A stretch of 64,000 nucleotides of DNA from Nesterenkonia halotolerans (GTDB taxonomy: Bacteria > Actinomycetota > Actinomycetes > Actinomycetales > Micrococcaceae), in NCBI RefSeq assembly GCF_014874065.1, contig NZ_JADBEE010000001.1, positions 992,001-1,056,000 on the forward strand. The letters run 5' to 3'. Made by a program: the position numbers and the translations under genes. The notes beneath the pieces are model-generated. The model did no database searches, had not been told where the DNA came from, and saw nothing but the letters and a program-made list of their open reading frames with translations. Below are positions 8,335 through 16,466 of this stretch, one piece after another (the first letter of the stretch is position 1; every line of letters begins with the position of its first letter).

Positions 8335-11037
8335 GTGAGTGCCAGAGCTGCTGAGGCTGTGATCGGTCGTGATCCCCAGCGCGCCAAGGTCCTCAGCGCC
8401 ATCTACAGCGCGCGTGCCGGACGCAGCACCGTCTGCTTCCTCGAAGGCACGATCGGCTCGGGAAAGACTGCGCTGGCCGAAGAGGCACGCACCCGAGCGG
8501 CCTCGGCAGGACTCACGGTGGTCTCCTTCGCCGATGTCGAAGCCGGCGAACATGTCTGTGACGCCCTGCGGCGCCATGGCCCAGCGCCCTATTGCCTGGT
8601 TGCCGAAGACTTCCACCGCGCCGAGCCCGAGGTCCACGCGGCTCTGAACAAGCTCCTCGACGCGGGCGCGTTCGGCCCCGAAGCGACCTGCCCCGTGCTG
8701 CTGCTGATGACCGTCTCCCCCACAGTGGACCCGCTCGCTCGCAGGTTCGCCAAGACCGCCGCGCAGACCGGCACGCGCATCACGCTGAGTGGCATCACCC
8801 GAGCCGAGATGTCCAACCTGCTCCAGCTTCACGGCCACCGGCTCAGCGAGGAGATGCTCACCCGCATCCACACCCGCTCGGCGGGCAACCCCGGCATCGC
8901 GGTGACCCTGGCGGGTGCGTGTCTGACCGCAGACGACGTCTCTGCCTCCACGGTGCCGCAGTCCTATCTGCGTCCTGACGTGGAGCACCTCACTCCTCCC
9001 CTGCGGACGTTCCTGGAAGTCCTGGCTCTGGACGGTCGCAATGCGCGGGCCGGGCAGCTCGCGGACGTCGCGGGCCAGACTCTGCGTTCCTTCGCCCCGG
9101 AGGAGGACCAGGCCATGGAGACGGACAGTCTGCTCGACGCGCTCAGCCCGATCCTCACCGGCAATGGACGAGAGGTCCGGCTCAGCGATCAGACCTGGCG
9201 CGAGGCCGCCCTCGCGTTGATCACCCCAGCACGCCAGCAGCTGATCCACCTGCTGCTGGCCGAACGCACCACGGGACTCCCCCGGGCCCGGCACCTCGCG
9301 GCGGCCACACCGGAGAGTGACCCCGGGCTGGCCCAAGAGCTCGAGGCTCAGGGCGACGCCGCCCTGCGGGAGGGCAACTACTCGGCCAGCGCTGAGTACC
9401 TTGCTCTGGCCATGCGTGTCAGCCGCGGGGAGGAGAGGCGCAGACTGCTGATCTCCGCAGGTCTGACGATGGGACTCGCCGAGAGTCCCCCGGGTGTCCT
9501 GGAGCTGTTTGAGGAGATCGACCTGCTCGGGGACGGCCCCATGGCGGCCTTCCTTCAGGCAGGAATGGCCTTCTTCACCGGGCATCTCGATGCAGCGCGC
9601 AGCCTGCTGCTCTCCCAGCTGCGCAGCCCGCGTGCGGAGGAGCGCCTCGAGGACATCGTTCGCTGGCGCATGCTGATCCTGCTCTGCAGCGTGGAGATCG
9701 CCGCCGCCAATGAGCAGTCGGCGCAGGCTGCGGTGGCTCAAGCGCGCGATCTCGGCATCGTGCCGAACACCCCGATCGACCAGGTGATGGCGCGAGTGAT
9801 GGTCATGCACGAGGTCTACGCCCTGTGGAACACCGGAGCCATCGATGAAGCCATCAGCTGCCTCGATGTCTTCCTGATCGAAGCCGCTGACACCGCCGAA
9901 CACACCGATGCGCTCTACTTCCGCGGACGGGTGCACTTCTACGCGGGACACACCGCCGCGGCGCTCGATGACTTGGAACGTGCAGAGGAGAGCCGCCATC
10001 AGATGGTGGTCCCGGCAGCGGCGCAGCGCGGGATGGCGGAGCAGGCCGTGATGGAGTTCCACCTCGGGCGCTGGTCGGATGCGATTCTGCGCGCCGAACG
10101 GGTCATCTCCATGGCGCGCACCACCCGGGACTGGCGCGGTCTCGCGAGTTCGCATGCGGTGCTGGCGATGGTCGCCGTCGCGCATGCCGATGAGACCGCC
10201 GCCGCCGAGCATGTGGACTGGCTCACTCACCACGTCACCACCTCGAGCGCGCTGCCGCTGTACAACGTGATGACAGCACTGGCGTGGACGGCCAGGATGT
10301 CCGGGGACCATGAGCGTGCTCTCGACGTCTTCGCGAACTTCCGCCGCACCAGGCTCTACGCGTGGACCGACACCGTCGGGCTCATCGGCTGGCGGGCGCT
10401 GGAGATCGGCGCGCTGGTCGACCTGGAGAACCCCGGACCTGCCCGCCTGGCTGAGGCCGAGCGCCTGCTGAAGGTCTTCACCCAGAAGGTGGCGGTGCGA
10501 CCCGGTCTGCCGCTTCCCTACGGTCATCCGCTGGCGCTGCAGGCCAAGCTCTTCGCGAAGCGGGGGGACCTTGAATCAGCAGTGACGGACTACCGCGCCT
10601 CGATCTGGCTCGCCGCCGAATTCCCGCATATCCGCGCGCGGCTGCATCATGCGCTCGGCGTGGTGCACCGTCAGCGCGGTGAGCATGCGGAGGCCGAGGA
10701 ACAGCTCGAGGCGGCGCGCAACATCTTCGCGCAGCTGGGCGCGGCGCCGGAGCTCAGCGACGTCAAGAGCAGGCTGCTCTCCGTGGCGGGACGCTACGCC
10801 TCTCTGACGCCCCGCGAGCGCGACATGGCGTATCTGATCTCCCAGGGACGGACCAACCGAGAGATTGCGGAGAACCTCTTCGTCTCGGTGAAGACGGTGG
10901 AGTACCACGTCTCCAATCTGCTGCCCAAGCTCGGGATCTCCTCGCGCCGAGAGCTCTGGACTGCCGCCGCCGTGGCGTCGCAGCGGACCAGCCCTCCGGA
11001 CCAGACCCCGGGGTTCTCCCCCGGGATCCACGTCTGA
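8335..11037 (+). CDS. LAL-type (large ATP-binding) LuxR family transcriptional regulator
   Basis: A 900-residue regulator with an N-terminal AAA/STAND ATPase: Walker A GTIGSGKT at about residues 38-45 and a Walker B-like stretch CLVAEDFHRAEP near 86. A long helical, TPR-like middle follows. The C-terminal LuxR helix-turn-helix is typical (LTPRERDMAYLISQGRTNRE, then ENLFVSVKTVEYHVSNLLPKL). LAL proteins sense a ligand and activate catabolic or secondary-metabolite genes. Start chosen at GTG 8335 because GGGGGA lies 7 bases upstream and the promoter at 8258-8285 lies after the longest possible start. It is convergent with the GT2/GH18 operon, an obvious candidate target, but this is only neighbourhood evidence. 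Confidence 0.9.
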   Translation: MSARAAEAVIGRDPQRAKVLSAIYSARAGRSTVCFLEGTIGSGKTALAEEARTRAASAGLTVVSFADVEAGEHVCDALRRHGPAPYCLVAEDFHRAEPEVHAALNKLLDAGAFGPEATCPVLLLMTVSPTVDPLARRFAKTAAQTGTRITLSGITRAEMSNLLQLHGHRLSEEMLTRIHTRSAGNPGIAVTLAGACLTADDVSASTVPQSYLRPDVEHLTPPLRTFLEVLALDGRNARAGQLADVAGQTLRSFAPEEDQAMETDSLLDALSPILTGNGREVRLSDQTWREAALALITPARQQLIHLLLAERTTGLPRARHLAAATPESDPGLAQELEAQGDAALREGNYSASAEYLALAMRVSRGEERRRLLISAGLTMGLAESPPGVLELFEEIDLLGDGPMAAFLQAGMAFFTGHLDAARSLLLSQLRSPRAEERLEDIVRWRMLILLCSVEIAAANEQSAQAAVAQARDLGIVPNTPIDQVMARVMVMHEVYALWNTGAIDEAISCLDVFLIEAADTAEHTDALYFRGRVHFYAGHTAAALDDLERAEESRHQMVVPAAAQRGMAEQAVMEFHLGRWSDAILRAERVISMARTTRDWRGLASSHAVLAMVAVAHADETAAAEHVDWLTHHVTTSSALPLYNVMTALAWTARMSGDHERALDVFANFRRTRLYAWTDTVGLIGWRALEIGALVDLENPGPARLAEAERLLKVFTQKVAVRPGLPLPYGHPLALQAKLFAKRGDLESAVTDYRASIWLAAEFPHIRARLHHALGVVHRQRGEHAEAEEQLEAARNIFAQLGAAPELSDVKSRLLSVAGRYASLTPRERDMAYLISQGRTNREIAENLFVSVKTVEYHVSNLLPKLGISSRRELWTAAAVASQRTSPPDQTPGFSPGIHV

Positions 11038-11101
11038 CGGAACCGGCTGCGGCGGTCCAGTCCGGGGTGGCACCGCTTCGGGGGCCTGGCGGCCGCGAAG
11101 G

Positions 11102-11137
11102 GTCGACACGGCCTGGCTCCTGGCCAGACCGTGTCGA
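11102..11137. terminator. Hairpin between LAL regulator and GH18 gene
   Basis: GTCGACACGG near 11102 pairs with CCGTGTCGAC near 11128-11137, and an inner CTGGC/GCCAG pair extends the stem to about 15 bp with one bulge. It lies in the 107-base gap between two convergent genes and can serve both directions. No strong T-run was seen on either strand. Confidence 0.6.
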
Positions 11138-11144
11138 CGCTGCG

Positions 11145-12701
11145 TCAGGACTCTTCGGCCGCGTCCGCTTTGACCTCTTCGGCGGTCAGCGGGACCCAGG
11201 GCGAGCTGTCCGGGTCTGCCACTGACGCGTCCGGGCTGTCGCCTTCGGTCCACCACTTCGCTTCATAGGGTGTGCCCTCGGAGAGCACCCTGTCCCCCTT
11301 GTCGTAGGAGGCGTTGCCCTTCCACTCCGGGTAGGTGCCCTTCTCCACGGTGAAGACCGGGGCGGGGGTCTCGCCGGGCAGGACCGGGCCGATCAGCTCC
11401 CAGGGGGTGTCCCATTCCTCGAGGACCGGGTTGTCCGGCAGCTCTCCGCGAGTCCACCATTTCGCCTCGTAGACGTTGCGGTGCCAGACGATCTTGGTGC
11501 CTTCGAGGTAGGAGGCTTCCTTGTTCCAGATGGGGTAGGGGCTGGTCTCCGGGTCGTCTTCGGCCGGCGCGGCAGCGGTCGGGTCCGGCTCAGTGGAGGC
11601 GTCAGCCGCCTCGGCGGCGTGGCCGGTGTAGCCCTTGCTGAGCACCTCGGCGAACCGCGTGTCTCCCTGTTCGACGCCGCTGCAGGCATCCGAGACGCGG
11701 GTGACGTCCGGGTAGTTCGACCCACAGGTCGCATCGCGGTTCAGTGACCAGGTCGACATCCGACCCACACCGTTCTCCACCGCGAAATCGTGGAAACGCT
11801 CGGCGTCGTCCAGATCGAAGACCTCACCGGGCACGTCGTTCTGTCCGATCATCGGGGTGGCACCCAGCTTGCCCCACAGGGCGGAGTCGCTGAGCGGAAT
11901 GCCTGCCTGGTCGTACAGGATGCCCAGCTGCCGGTGCGTGGAGCGCATGGCCGCCGCGGAGGCGTCGAACATGGTCCGCGACTCGCGGGCCTCTCCGTAG
12001 TTCATGGTCATCAGGTTCACCCCGGCGAGATCCGTGCCGGAGTCCAGCATCCCGCTGACCACGTCACGTCCCTCAGCGGTCAGCCCGCTGGGGATGACGG
12101 GCAGGGTGAGCCAGACCGCGAGCGGCTTGCCCTCGGCGCGACGCTCGGCCTGCAGGGAGGCCACGGCCTCGGCGCGCAGGGCGTTGCTCTTGGAATCCGT
12201 GAGCGCGGGCCCCTCGATGTCCAGGTCGATGGTGTCGAGGTCATAGCGCTCGATCACCTGCCGGTAGGCGTCGGCGAGCTCCTCGGGCGAATCACAGACC
12301 GTGGCGAGCTCATCATTGATGGCTCCGCCGAAGGAGACCACGACACCGGCTCCCTGTTCGCGGAGCCGTTCGACGCGGCGGTCGAGGTCAAGCTCCTGGC
12401 CGGCTTCATCCAGGCCGTAGTAGGTGCCCCAGCTCGGCGTGCAGGTCCCGTCCTTGTCCGCCACGATGAAGGACAGCACGACGTCGGAGGTGTTGCCCTC
12501 TGCGTCCGGGGACCCTTCCTCGAAGGCGTAGCTGGGGGTGGCGGTGACATCCACATAGCCGGCGAACCAGCGAGGTGCCGATTCCTGAGAAGCCCCAGCC
12601 TCATACATGCGGACTCCTACGACGCCGGCCACCGCAGTGGCCAGAAGAATGACGACGGCGAGAAGGACTCGCCAGGGGGACAGACGTGCGGTGGTGCTCA
12701 T
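11145..12701 (-). CDS. Membrane-anchored GH18 chitinase-like protein with two CBM5/12-type domains
   Basis: A 518-residue exported protein. One N-terminal hydrophobic segment (VLLAVVILLATAVAGVVG) can act as signal peptide or anchor. The glycoside hydrolase 18 domain contains the catalytic signature DTIDLDIE (about residues 154-161), whose final Glu is the acid/base. The core also has FAGYVDVTATP and VVVSFGGAIND. After a Pro/Ala/Glu-rich linker come two chitin-binding-like modules (YPIWNKEASYLEGTK…YEAKWWTRGE and YPEWKGNASYDKGDR…YEAKWWTEGD). Expected activity is cleavage of beta-1,4-GlcNAc polymers. The start overlaps the stop of the GT2 synthase as ATGA, so hydrolase and synthase are made together, suggesting the hydrolase trims or releases the neighbour's product. 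Confidence 0.88.
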   Translation of the reverse strand: MSTTARLSPWRVLLAVVILLATAVAGVVGVRMYEAGASQESAPRWFAGYVDVTATPSYAFEEGSPDAEGNTSDVVLSFIVADKDGTCTPSWGTYYGLDEAGQELDLDRRVERLREQGAGVVVSFGGAINDELATVCDSPEELADAYRQVIERYDLDTIDLDIEGPALTDSKSNALRAEAVASLQAERRAEGKPLAVWLTLPVIPSGLTAEGRDVVSGMLDSGTDLAGVNLMTMNYGEARESRTMFDASAAAMRSTHRQLGILYDQAGIPLSDSALWGKLGATPMIGQNDVPGEVFDLDDAERFHDFAVENGVGRMSTWSLNRDATCGSNYPDVTRVSDACSGVEQGDTRFAEVLSKGYTGHAAEAADASTEPDPTAAAPAEDDPETSPYPIWNKEASYLEGTKIVWHRNVYEAKWWTRGELPDNPVLEEWDTPWELIGPVLPGETPAPVFTVEKGTYPEWKGNASYDKGDRVLSEGTPYEAKWWTEGDSPDASVADPDSSPWVPLTAEEVKADAAEES

Positions 12702-15217
12702 GCTGCGTCCTTCATGATGCTGTTCGGCTCAGTCGAGCTGGTTTCCTGGGGGCGCATGGTCTTCATGGACACCACGAGCTGCTTCGATGACGACGACGGC
12801 GCCCGGAGCTGCCGCTGGTCACGCTGGGCGGAGAGCGACCCGATGGTCCCTTCATCCAGGACGACTCGCCAATCCACGTTCTGCTCCGCGGGTTCCTTGG
12901 AGTTCGATTTCCGCGCCGACCTGGCGCTGCGGCGAGACTCGGTCTTCTTCTCCACGTAGAACCATCCGCGCACCGCCAGCACCACGTCCACAAAGGCGTT
13001 CCACGGTCCGATGTAGGCGACGAAGGCCCAGGTGCCCCAGAAGGCGTTGAATGCAGCGAAGGCGGCGTTGCCCCAGTTCTGCTGGCCGATGTCACGGGCC
13101 AGTGTGAGCAGAGAGAATCCGACGATCAGGACCGGGGCCACGACATACAGCCACGGTGCGGCGGTCCGGTTCTTCACCTTCGGGGTACGGGCGAAGGGGA
13201 TCTTCTCCCCGGTCAGCGCCTGCTGCAGAGACTTGACCACGCCGGCGAGGTTCACCGGCAGCAGGATCAGGTTGAACCCGTAGATCCGGAAGATGTCCGT
13301 GAACTTGTACCCGCACTGCCGCAGGTCAGCGCCCATGGTCAGGAAGTAGGGCACTGCGGCGAGCAGGATCAGCGGGCTCAGCAGGCGAGAGTCGTAGGGG
13401 TAGGCGAGCAGGAAGATCAGCCCCAGCGAGGCCCAGGCGATCGAGGCCATGTAGTTGAGTCGCAGCAGCACTTCGCTGAGCCGGATCTGTTCCCCACGAC
13501 GACGGCGCGCGCGCAGCTCACGGACCAGCTTGGGCAGGATCAGCAGCCCGCCATTGGCCCAGCGGCGGCGCTGAACCACCAGGGATCCGAAATCTGGCGG
13601 GGTGGCGCTGTAGGAGAGCCGTTCGGGGTAGTTCTGCAGCGTCCAGCCGTGGGTCCCGAGGTCGATGCTCGACTCGGTGTCCTCGATGACGGTGCGGTCC
13701 TGCACGAAGCGCTGCACCAGGACACCGTTCTCCCAGCTGACCTCGGCGATGTCCTTCAGCGCTGCCGTGCGGATGACCGCGTTGGCGCCGACCCAGAAGG
13801 TGGCTCCTGCGTGGCTCATGCCCTGGTGCAGCAGGTGCTGGATGTCAGTGGTGGCCCCTGCCAGACGCTCGATCCGGGAGCCAGCCCCGCGGAAGGAGGA
13901 ATAGGGGGTCTGGGTGACAGCGACACGCTCGTTGCCCGGCTGCTCCAGCAGGTGCACGAGCCGCAGGCAGTACTCGGGCAGCAGCAGCGAGTCGGCGTCG
14001 AGGGTCAGCACGAACTCGGCGTCCGGGACGCTGAGATCGGGGGTCGCTCCCGGCTGCGTCGGCTCCAGGGAAGCACCCGAGAACCCCTGCTCGATCGTGT
14101 AGTCGCCGCCGAGCAGTCCGAGGTACGCGTTGAGGTTCATCGCCTTGTTGGCCTCGTGGGAGAGGTTCGTGAAGCGCTTGCGCTCGAAGCTGCTGAGCTT
14201 GGCGCTGAAGATCCAGGCAAGTCGGCGGTGCATCTGCAGCATGCGCTCTGCGCTGGGAAGCTCACCAGACTCGGCCGCCATCTCCAGGGCTTCGGCAGTG
14301 AGCTCCAGCTCTGCGGCCAGGCCGCCCAGCACCTGGGTGGTGAAGAAGTCATCCACATGATCGACTCGCGGCTCCTGGGCGGCCATCGACCGCAGCCACT
14401 CCCCGCCCCAGGCATAGTGTCCGGCCAGGATCATGGCCTGGAGCGAGTTCACCTGACGCTGATCATCCAGCCCCATCTCGAAGACGATCTGCGCGTCACG
14501 CATCCGGGTGGCCGGCTGCTCCAGCGCCGCCTCGATCTGTGCAGCGAGCGCTCGGGTCTCCTGCAGAGCGGGACTGTCCGAATAGGGTGCGTCGTCGACC
14601 AGCAGCGCGACGTGGATCTCTGGATACTCCTGCAGGGCGGCGGACCAGAGCGTCTGTCGGACCACGCTGGGCTCTTCGGCATAGGAGGGCACCAGCACGA
14701 CGATGGGCGCATCATTCTCGGACCGCTTCGACACGGTGCTGTGACCGCTGAAATGAGCATCCAGCTCCGCCCGCGAGGCGCGACGGTGGGTCCGGAAGCG
14801 CAGCAGCGCTCCGTGCCGGGCCACCAGGTACATCAGTGCGGAGAAGGTCAGCATGGTGACCACCAGCAGGTACCCGACGGTCTCCATGGTGAAGCGGAAG
14901 TTCTGCGACCCGTACTCCAGGAACTGCCAGAGCACGGTGGAGATGATGTAACCGACCCAGGCAAGGATGGTGGTCAGGATCGCCACGCGGCTGAGCACGA
15001 TCCGCCGCACGCTGGGGCGCGGGTGGACGACGGGCAGCGGCTCCGTGCGGCGTTCTGCGCCGAGCTGGCGGCGGCGCCTGGCTGCGGCAGGGGTCTCCGC
15101 AGCACCCTCGGGCACGCCCGGCGAGGCGGCAGAGGCTGCCGCGCCGGGCACGGCGGAAGTGGACGTGCGGGCATGAGGCGCCGACGTGGGCAGGGCTGGT
15201 TCAGGGGAAACAGACAT
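12698..15217 (-). CDS. GT2 polysaccharide synthase (cellulose/chitin synthase-like)
   Basis: An 839-residue membrane glycosyltransferase. After a Pro/Ala/Ser-rich cytoplasmic tail come two membrane segments (IVLSRVAILTTILAWVGYII and the next near residue 120). Then the GT2 catalytic domain: IVVLVPSYAEEP near residue 175, the metal-binding TLDADS near 404, EDTESSIDLG near 511, and QRRRWANGG near 551, the product-binding QxxRW. At least four C-terminal membrane segments follow. Such enzymes polymerise a sugar nucleotide and push the beta-linked chain through the membrane. An insertion of about 100 residues in the catalytic domain (around GGEWLRSMAAQEPRVDHVDD) is unusual. The linked GH18/CBM gene favours a GlcNAc-containing polymer. 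The start at 15217 lacks a strong ribosome site; 15315 is possible. Confidence 0.88.
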   Translation of the reverse strand: MSVSPEPALPTSAPHARTSTSAVPGAAASAASPGVPEGAAETPAAARRRRQLGAERRTEPLPVVHPRPSVRRIVLSRVAILTTILAWVGYIISTVLWQFLEYGSQNFRFTMETVGYLLVVTMLTFSALMYLVARHGALLRFRTHRRASRAELDAHFSGHSTVSKRSENDAPIVVLVPSYAEEPSVVRQTLWSAALQEYPEIHVALLVDDAPYSDSPALQETRALAAQIEAALEQPATRMRDAQIVFEMGLDDQRQVNSLQAMILAGHYAWGGEWLRSMAAQEPRVDHVDDFFTTQVLGGLAAELELTAEALEMAAESGELPSAERMLQMHRRLAWIFSAKLSSFERKRFTNLSHEANKAMNLNAYLGLLGGDYTIEQGFSGASLEPTQPGATPDLSVPDAEFVLTLDADSLLLPEYCLRLVHLLEQPGNERVAVTQTPYSSFRGAGSRIERLAGATTDIQHLLHQGMSHAGATFWVGANAVIRTAALKDIAEVSWENGVLVQRFVQDRTVIEDTESSIDLGTHGWTLQNYPERLSYSATPPDFGSLVVQRRRWANGGLLILPKLVRELRARRRRGEQIRLSEVLLRLNYMASIAWASLGLIFLLAYPYDSRLLSPLILLAAVPYFLTMGADLRQCGYKFTDIFRIYGFNLILLPVNLAGVVKSLQQALTGEKIPFARTPKVKNRTAAPWLYVVAPVLIVGFSLLTLARDIGQQNWGNAAFAAFNAFWGTWAFVAYIGPWNAFVDVVLAVRGWFYVEKKTESRRSARSARKSNSKEPAEQNVDWRVVLDEGTIGSLSAQRDQRQLRAPSSSSKQLVVSMKTMRPQETSSTEPNSIMKDAA

Positions 15218-15319
15218 GAGATGACATCCCGGGTCTCGAGCAGGCGATCCTGCAAAGGGTGGCCCGCCGGCGGAAGGACCGGCGGGCCGTGGTGCGTAAT
15301 AGAGACTATTGTCCATACC

Positions 15320-15350
15320 CCCTGGGGCACCCTGGGGTCCCACCCTAGGG
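15320..15350. promoter_or_regulatory. Three CCCTRGGG iterons upstream of the GT2 synthase
   Basis: CCCTGGGG at 15320-15327, CCCTGGGG at 15330-15337 and CCCTAGGG at 15343-15350 lie in a row in the gap between the divergent GT2 gene and the Gfo/Idh gene. Each unit is itself near-palindromic. Spacings of 10 and 13 bases place them on roughly the same face of the helix. Operator function is inferred; high GC makes short G/C repeats easier to meet by chance. Confidence 0.35.
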
Positions 15351-15421
15351 TTTGACGCTATGCGGACTCGTGTCCGTCTCGCCGTGAGAGGTGAAACTCC
15401 TCCTCGGTGTATTCTCGGGCC

Positions 15422-16462
15422 ATGACTGTGAGCCACACAACATTCCCCGAGTCCACCCCCACCCCGCGCACCCCCGGACTGCGCTGGGGCATCCTCGCCA
15501 CCGGATTCATCGCGGCGCAGTTCACCGGCGATGCGCAGCTCGCCGGCCTGGATGTGCGGGCCGTAGGCTCCCGCTCTGCCGAATCCGCCCAGCGCTTCGC
15601 CACAACCCATGGAATTCCTACGGCCCACGGCTCCTACGAGGCCCTCGCCGCGGACCCGGAGATCGACATCGTCTACGTGGCGACTCCGCACCCGATGCAC
15701 CGCGAGACGGCAGGGATGATGCTCGAAGCTGGCAAGCACGTGCTCGTGGAGAAGCCCTTCACGCTGAACCGGGCGGAGGCCGTGGCGCTGCGCAACCTTG
15801 CGCGGAACAAGGGGCTGCTGGTGATGGAGGCGATGTGGACCCGCTATCTGCCGCATATGCGCAGGATCCACGAGATCATCGCCTCCGGAGGCATCGGTGA
15901 GGTGCGCACCGTCTTCGCGGACCACACCCAGTTCATGCCCACCGATCCGGAGCACCGGATCAACGCTCTCGGACTCGGCGGCGGCGCCCTGCTCGATCTC
16001 GGGATCTACCCGATCTCCTTCGCCTGGGACATCCTGGGTGAGCCCATCAGCGTCCAGGCGGCCGCGCACTTCGGCGCCACCGGCGCGGATACCGAGGTGG
16101 CGACGGTGATGACCCACCTCTCCGGTGCGCTGTCCACCACGATGACCTCATCCCGGGGCAAGGGCCCGAACACGGCGCACATCGTCGGGACCACCGGTCG
16201 GATCGACATCGATGGTGTCTGGTACACCTCCACGGACTTCACCCACACTGCCACCGACGGCACCGTCGTCGAGCGCTTCGAGACGCCCCGGCAGGGATTC
16301 GGCATGCAGCACCAGGCCATCGCCGCCGAGGACTACGTCACCCGCGGTCAGCTGGAGGGCGAGCTGCTCACGCTCGACGACTCGGTGAAGATCATGGGAA
16401 CCCTGGATGAGATCCGCGCACAGATCGGACTGCGCTACCCCGGGGAGCCGCGCCTGCGCTGA
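15422..16462 (+). CDS. Gfo/Idh/MocA family NAD(P)-dependent oxidoreductase
   Basis: A 346-residue dehydrogenase. The Rossmann start RWGILATGFIAAQF binds the dinucleotide, and the family signature EKPFTLN (with the conserved Lys) appears near residue 120. The C-terminal half contains GGGALLDLGIYPISFAWDILG, the usual substrate-domain motif with the conserved aspartate. It is closest in pattern to trans-1,2-dihydrobenzene-1,2-diol dehydrogenase / D-xylose dehydrogenase-type members. Sugar or sugar-derivative oxidation is likely, with substrate unassigned. Start ATG at 15422 gives MTVSHTTF; no good ribosome binding site is visible. It ends 4 bases from the convergent symporter gene. Confidence 0.9.
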   Translation: MTVSHTTFPESTPTPRTPGLRWGILATGFIAAQFTGDAQLAGLDVRAVGSRSAESAQRFATTHGIPTAHGSYEALAADPEIDIVYVATPHPMHRETAGMMLEAGKHVLVEKPFTLNRAEAVALRNLARNKGLLVMEAMWTRYLPHMRRIHEIIASGGIGEVRTVFADHTQFMPTDPEHRINALGLGGGALLDLGIYPISFAWDILGEPISVQAAAHFGATGADTEVATVMTHLSGALSTTMTSSRGKGPNTAHIVGTTGRIDIDGVWYTSTDFTHTATDGTVVERFETPRQGFGMQHQAIAAEDYVTRGQLEGELLTLDDSVKIMGTLDEIRAQIGLRYPGEPRLR

Positions 16463-16466
16463 GCCG

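Noticed and set aside
8227..10527. A 766-codon open frame on the minus strand opposite the LAL regulator
   Set aside because: It is antisense to a gene with clear Walker and LuxR HTH motifs, its sequence is rich in Arg/His/Gly/Gln with no recognisable domain, and such frames are expected in high-GC DNA.
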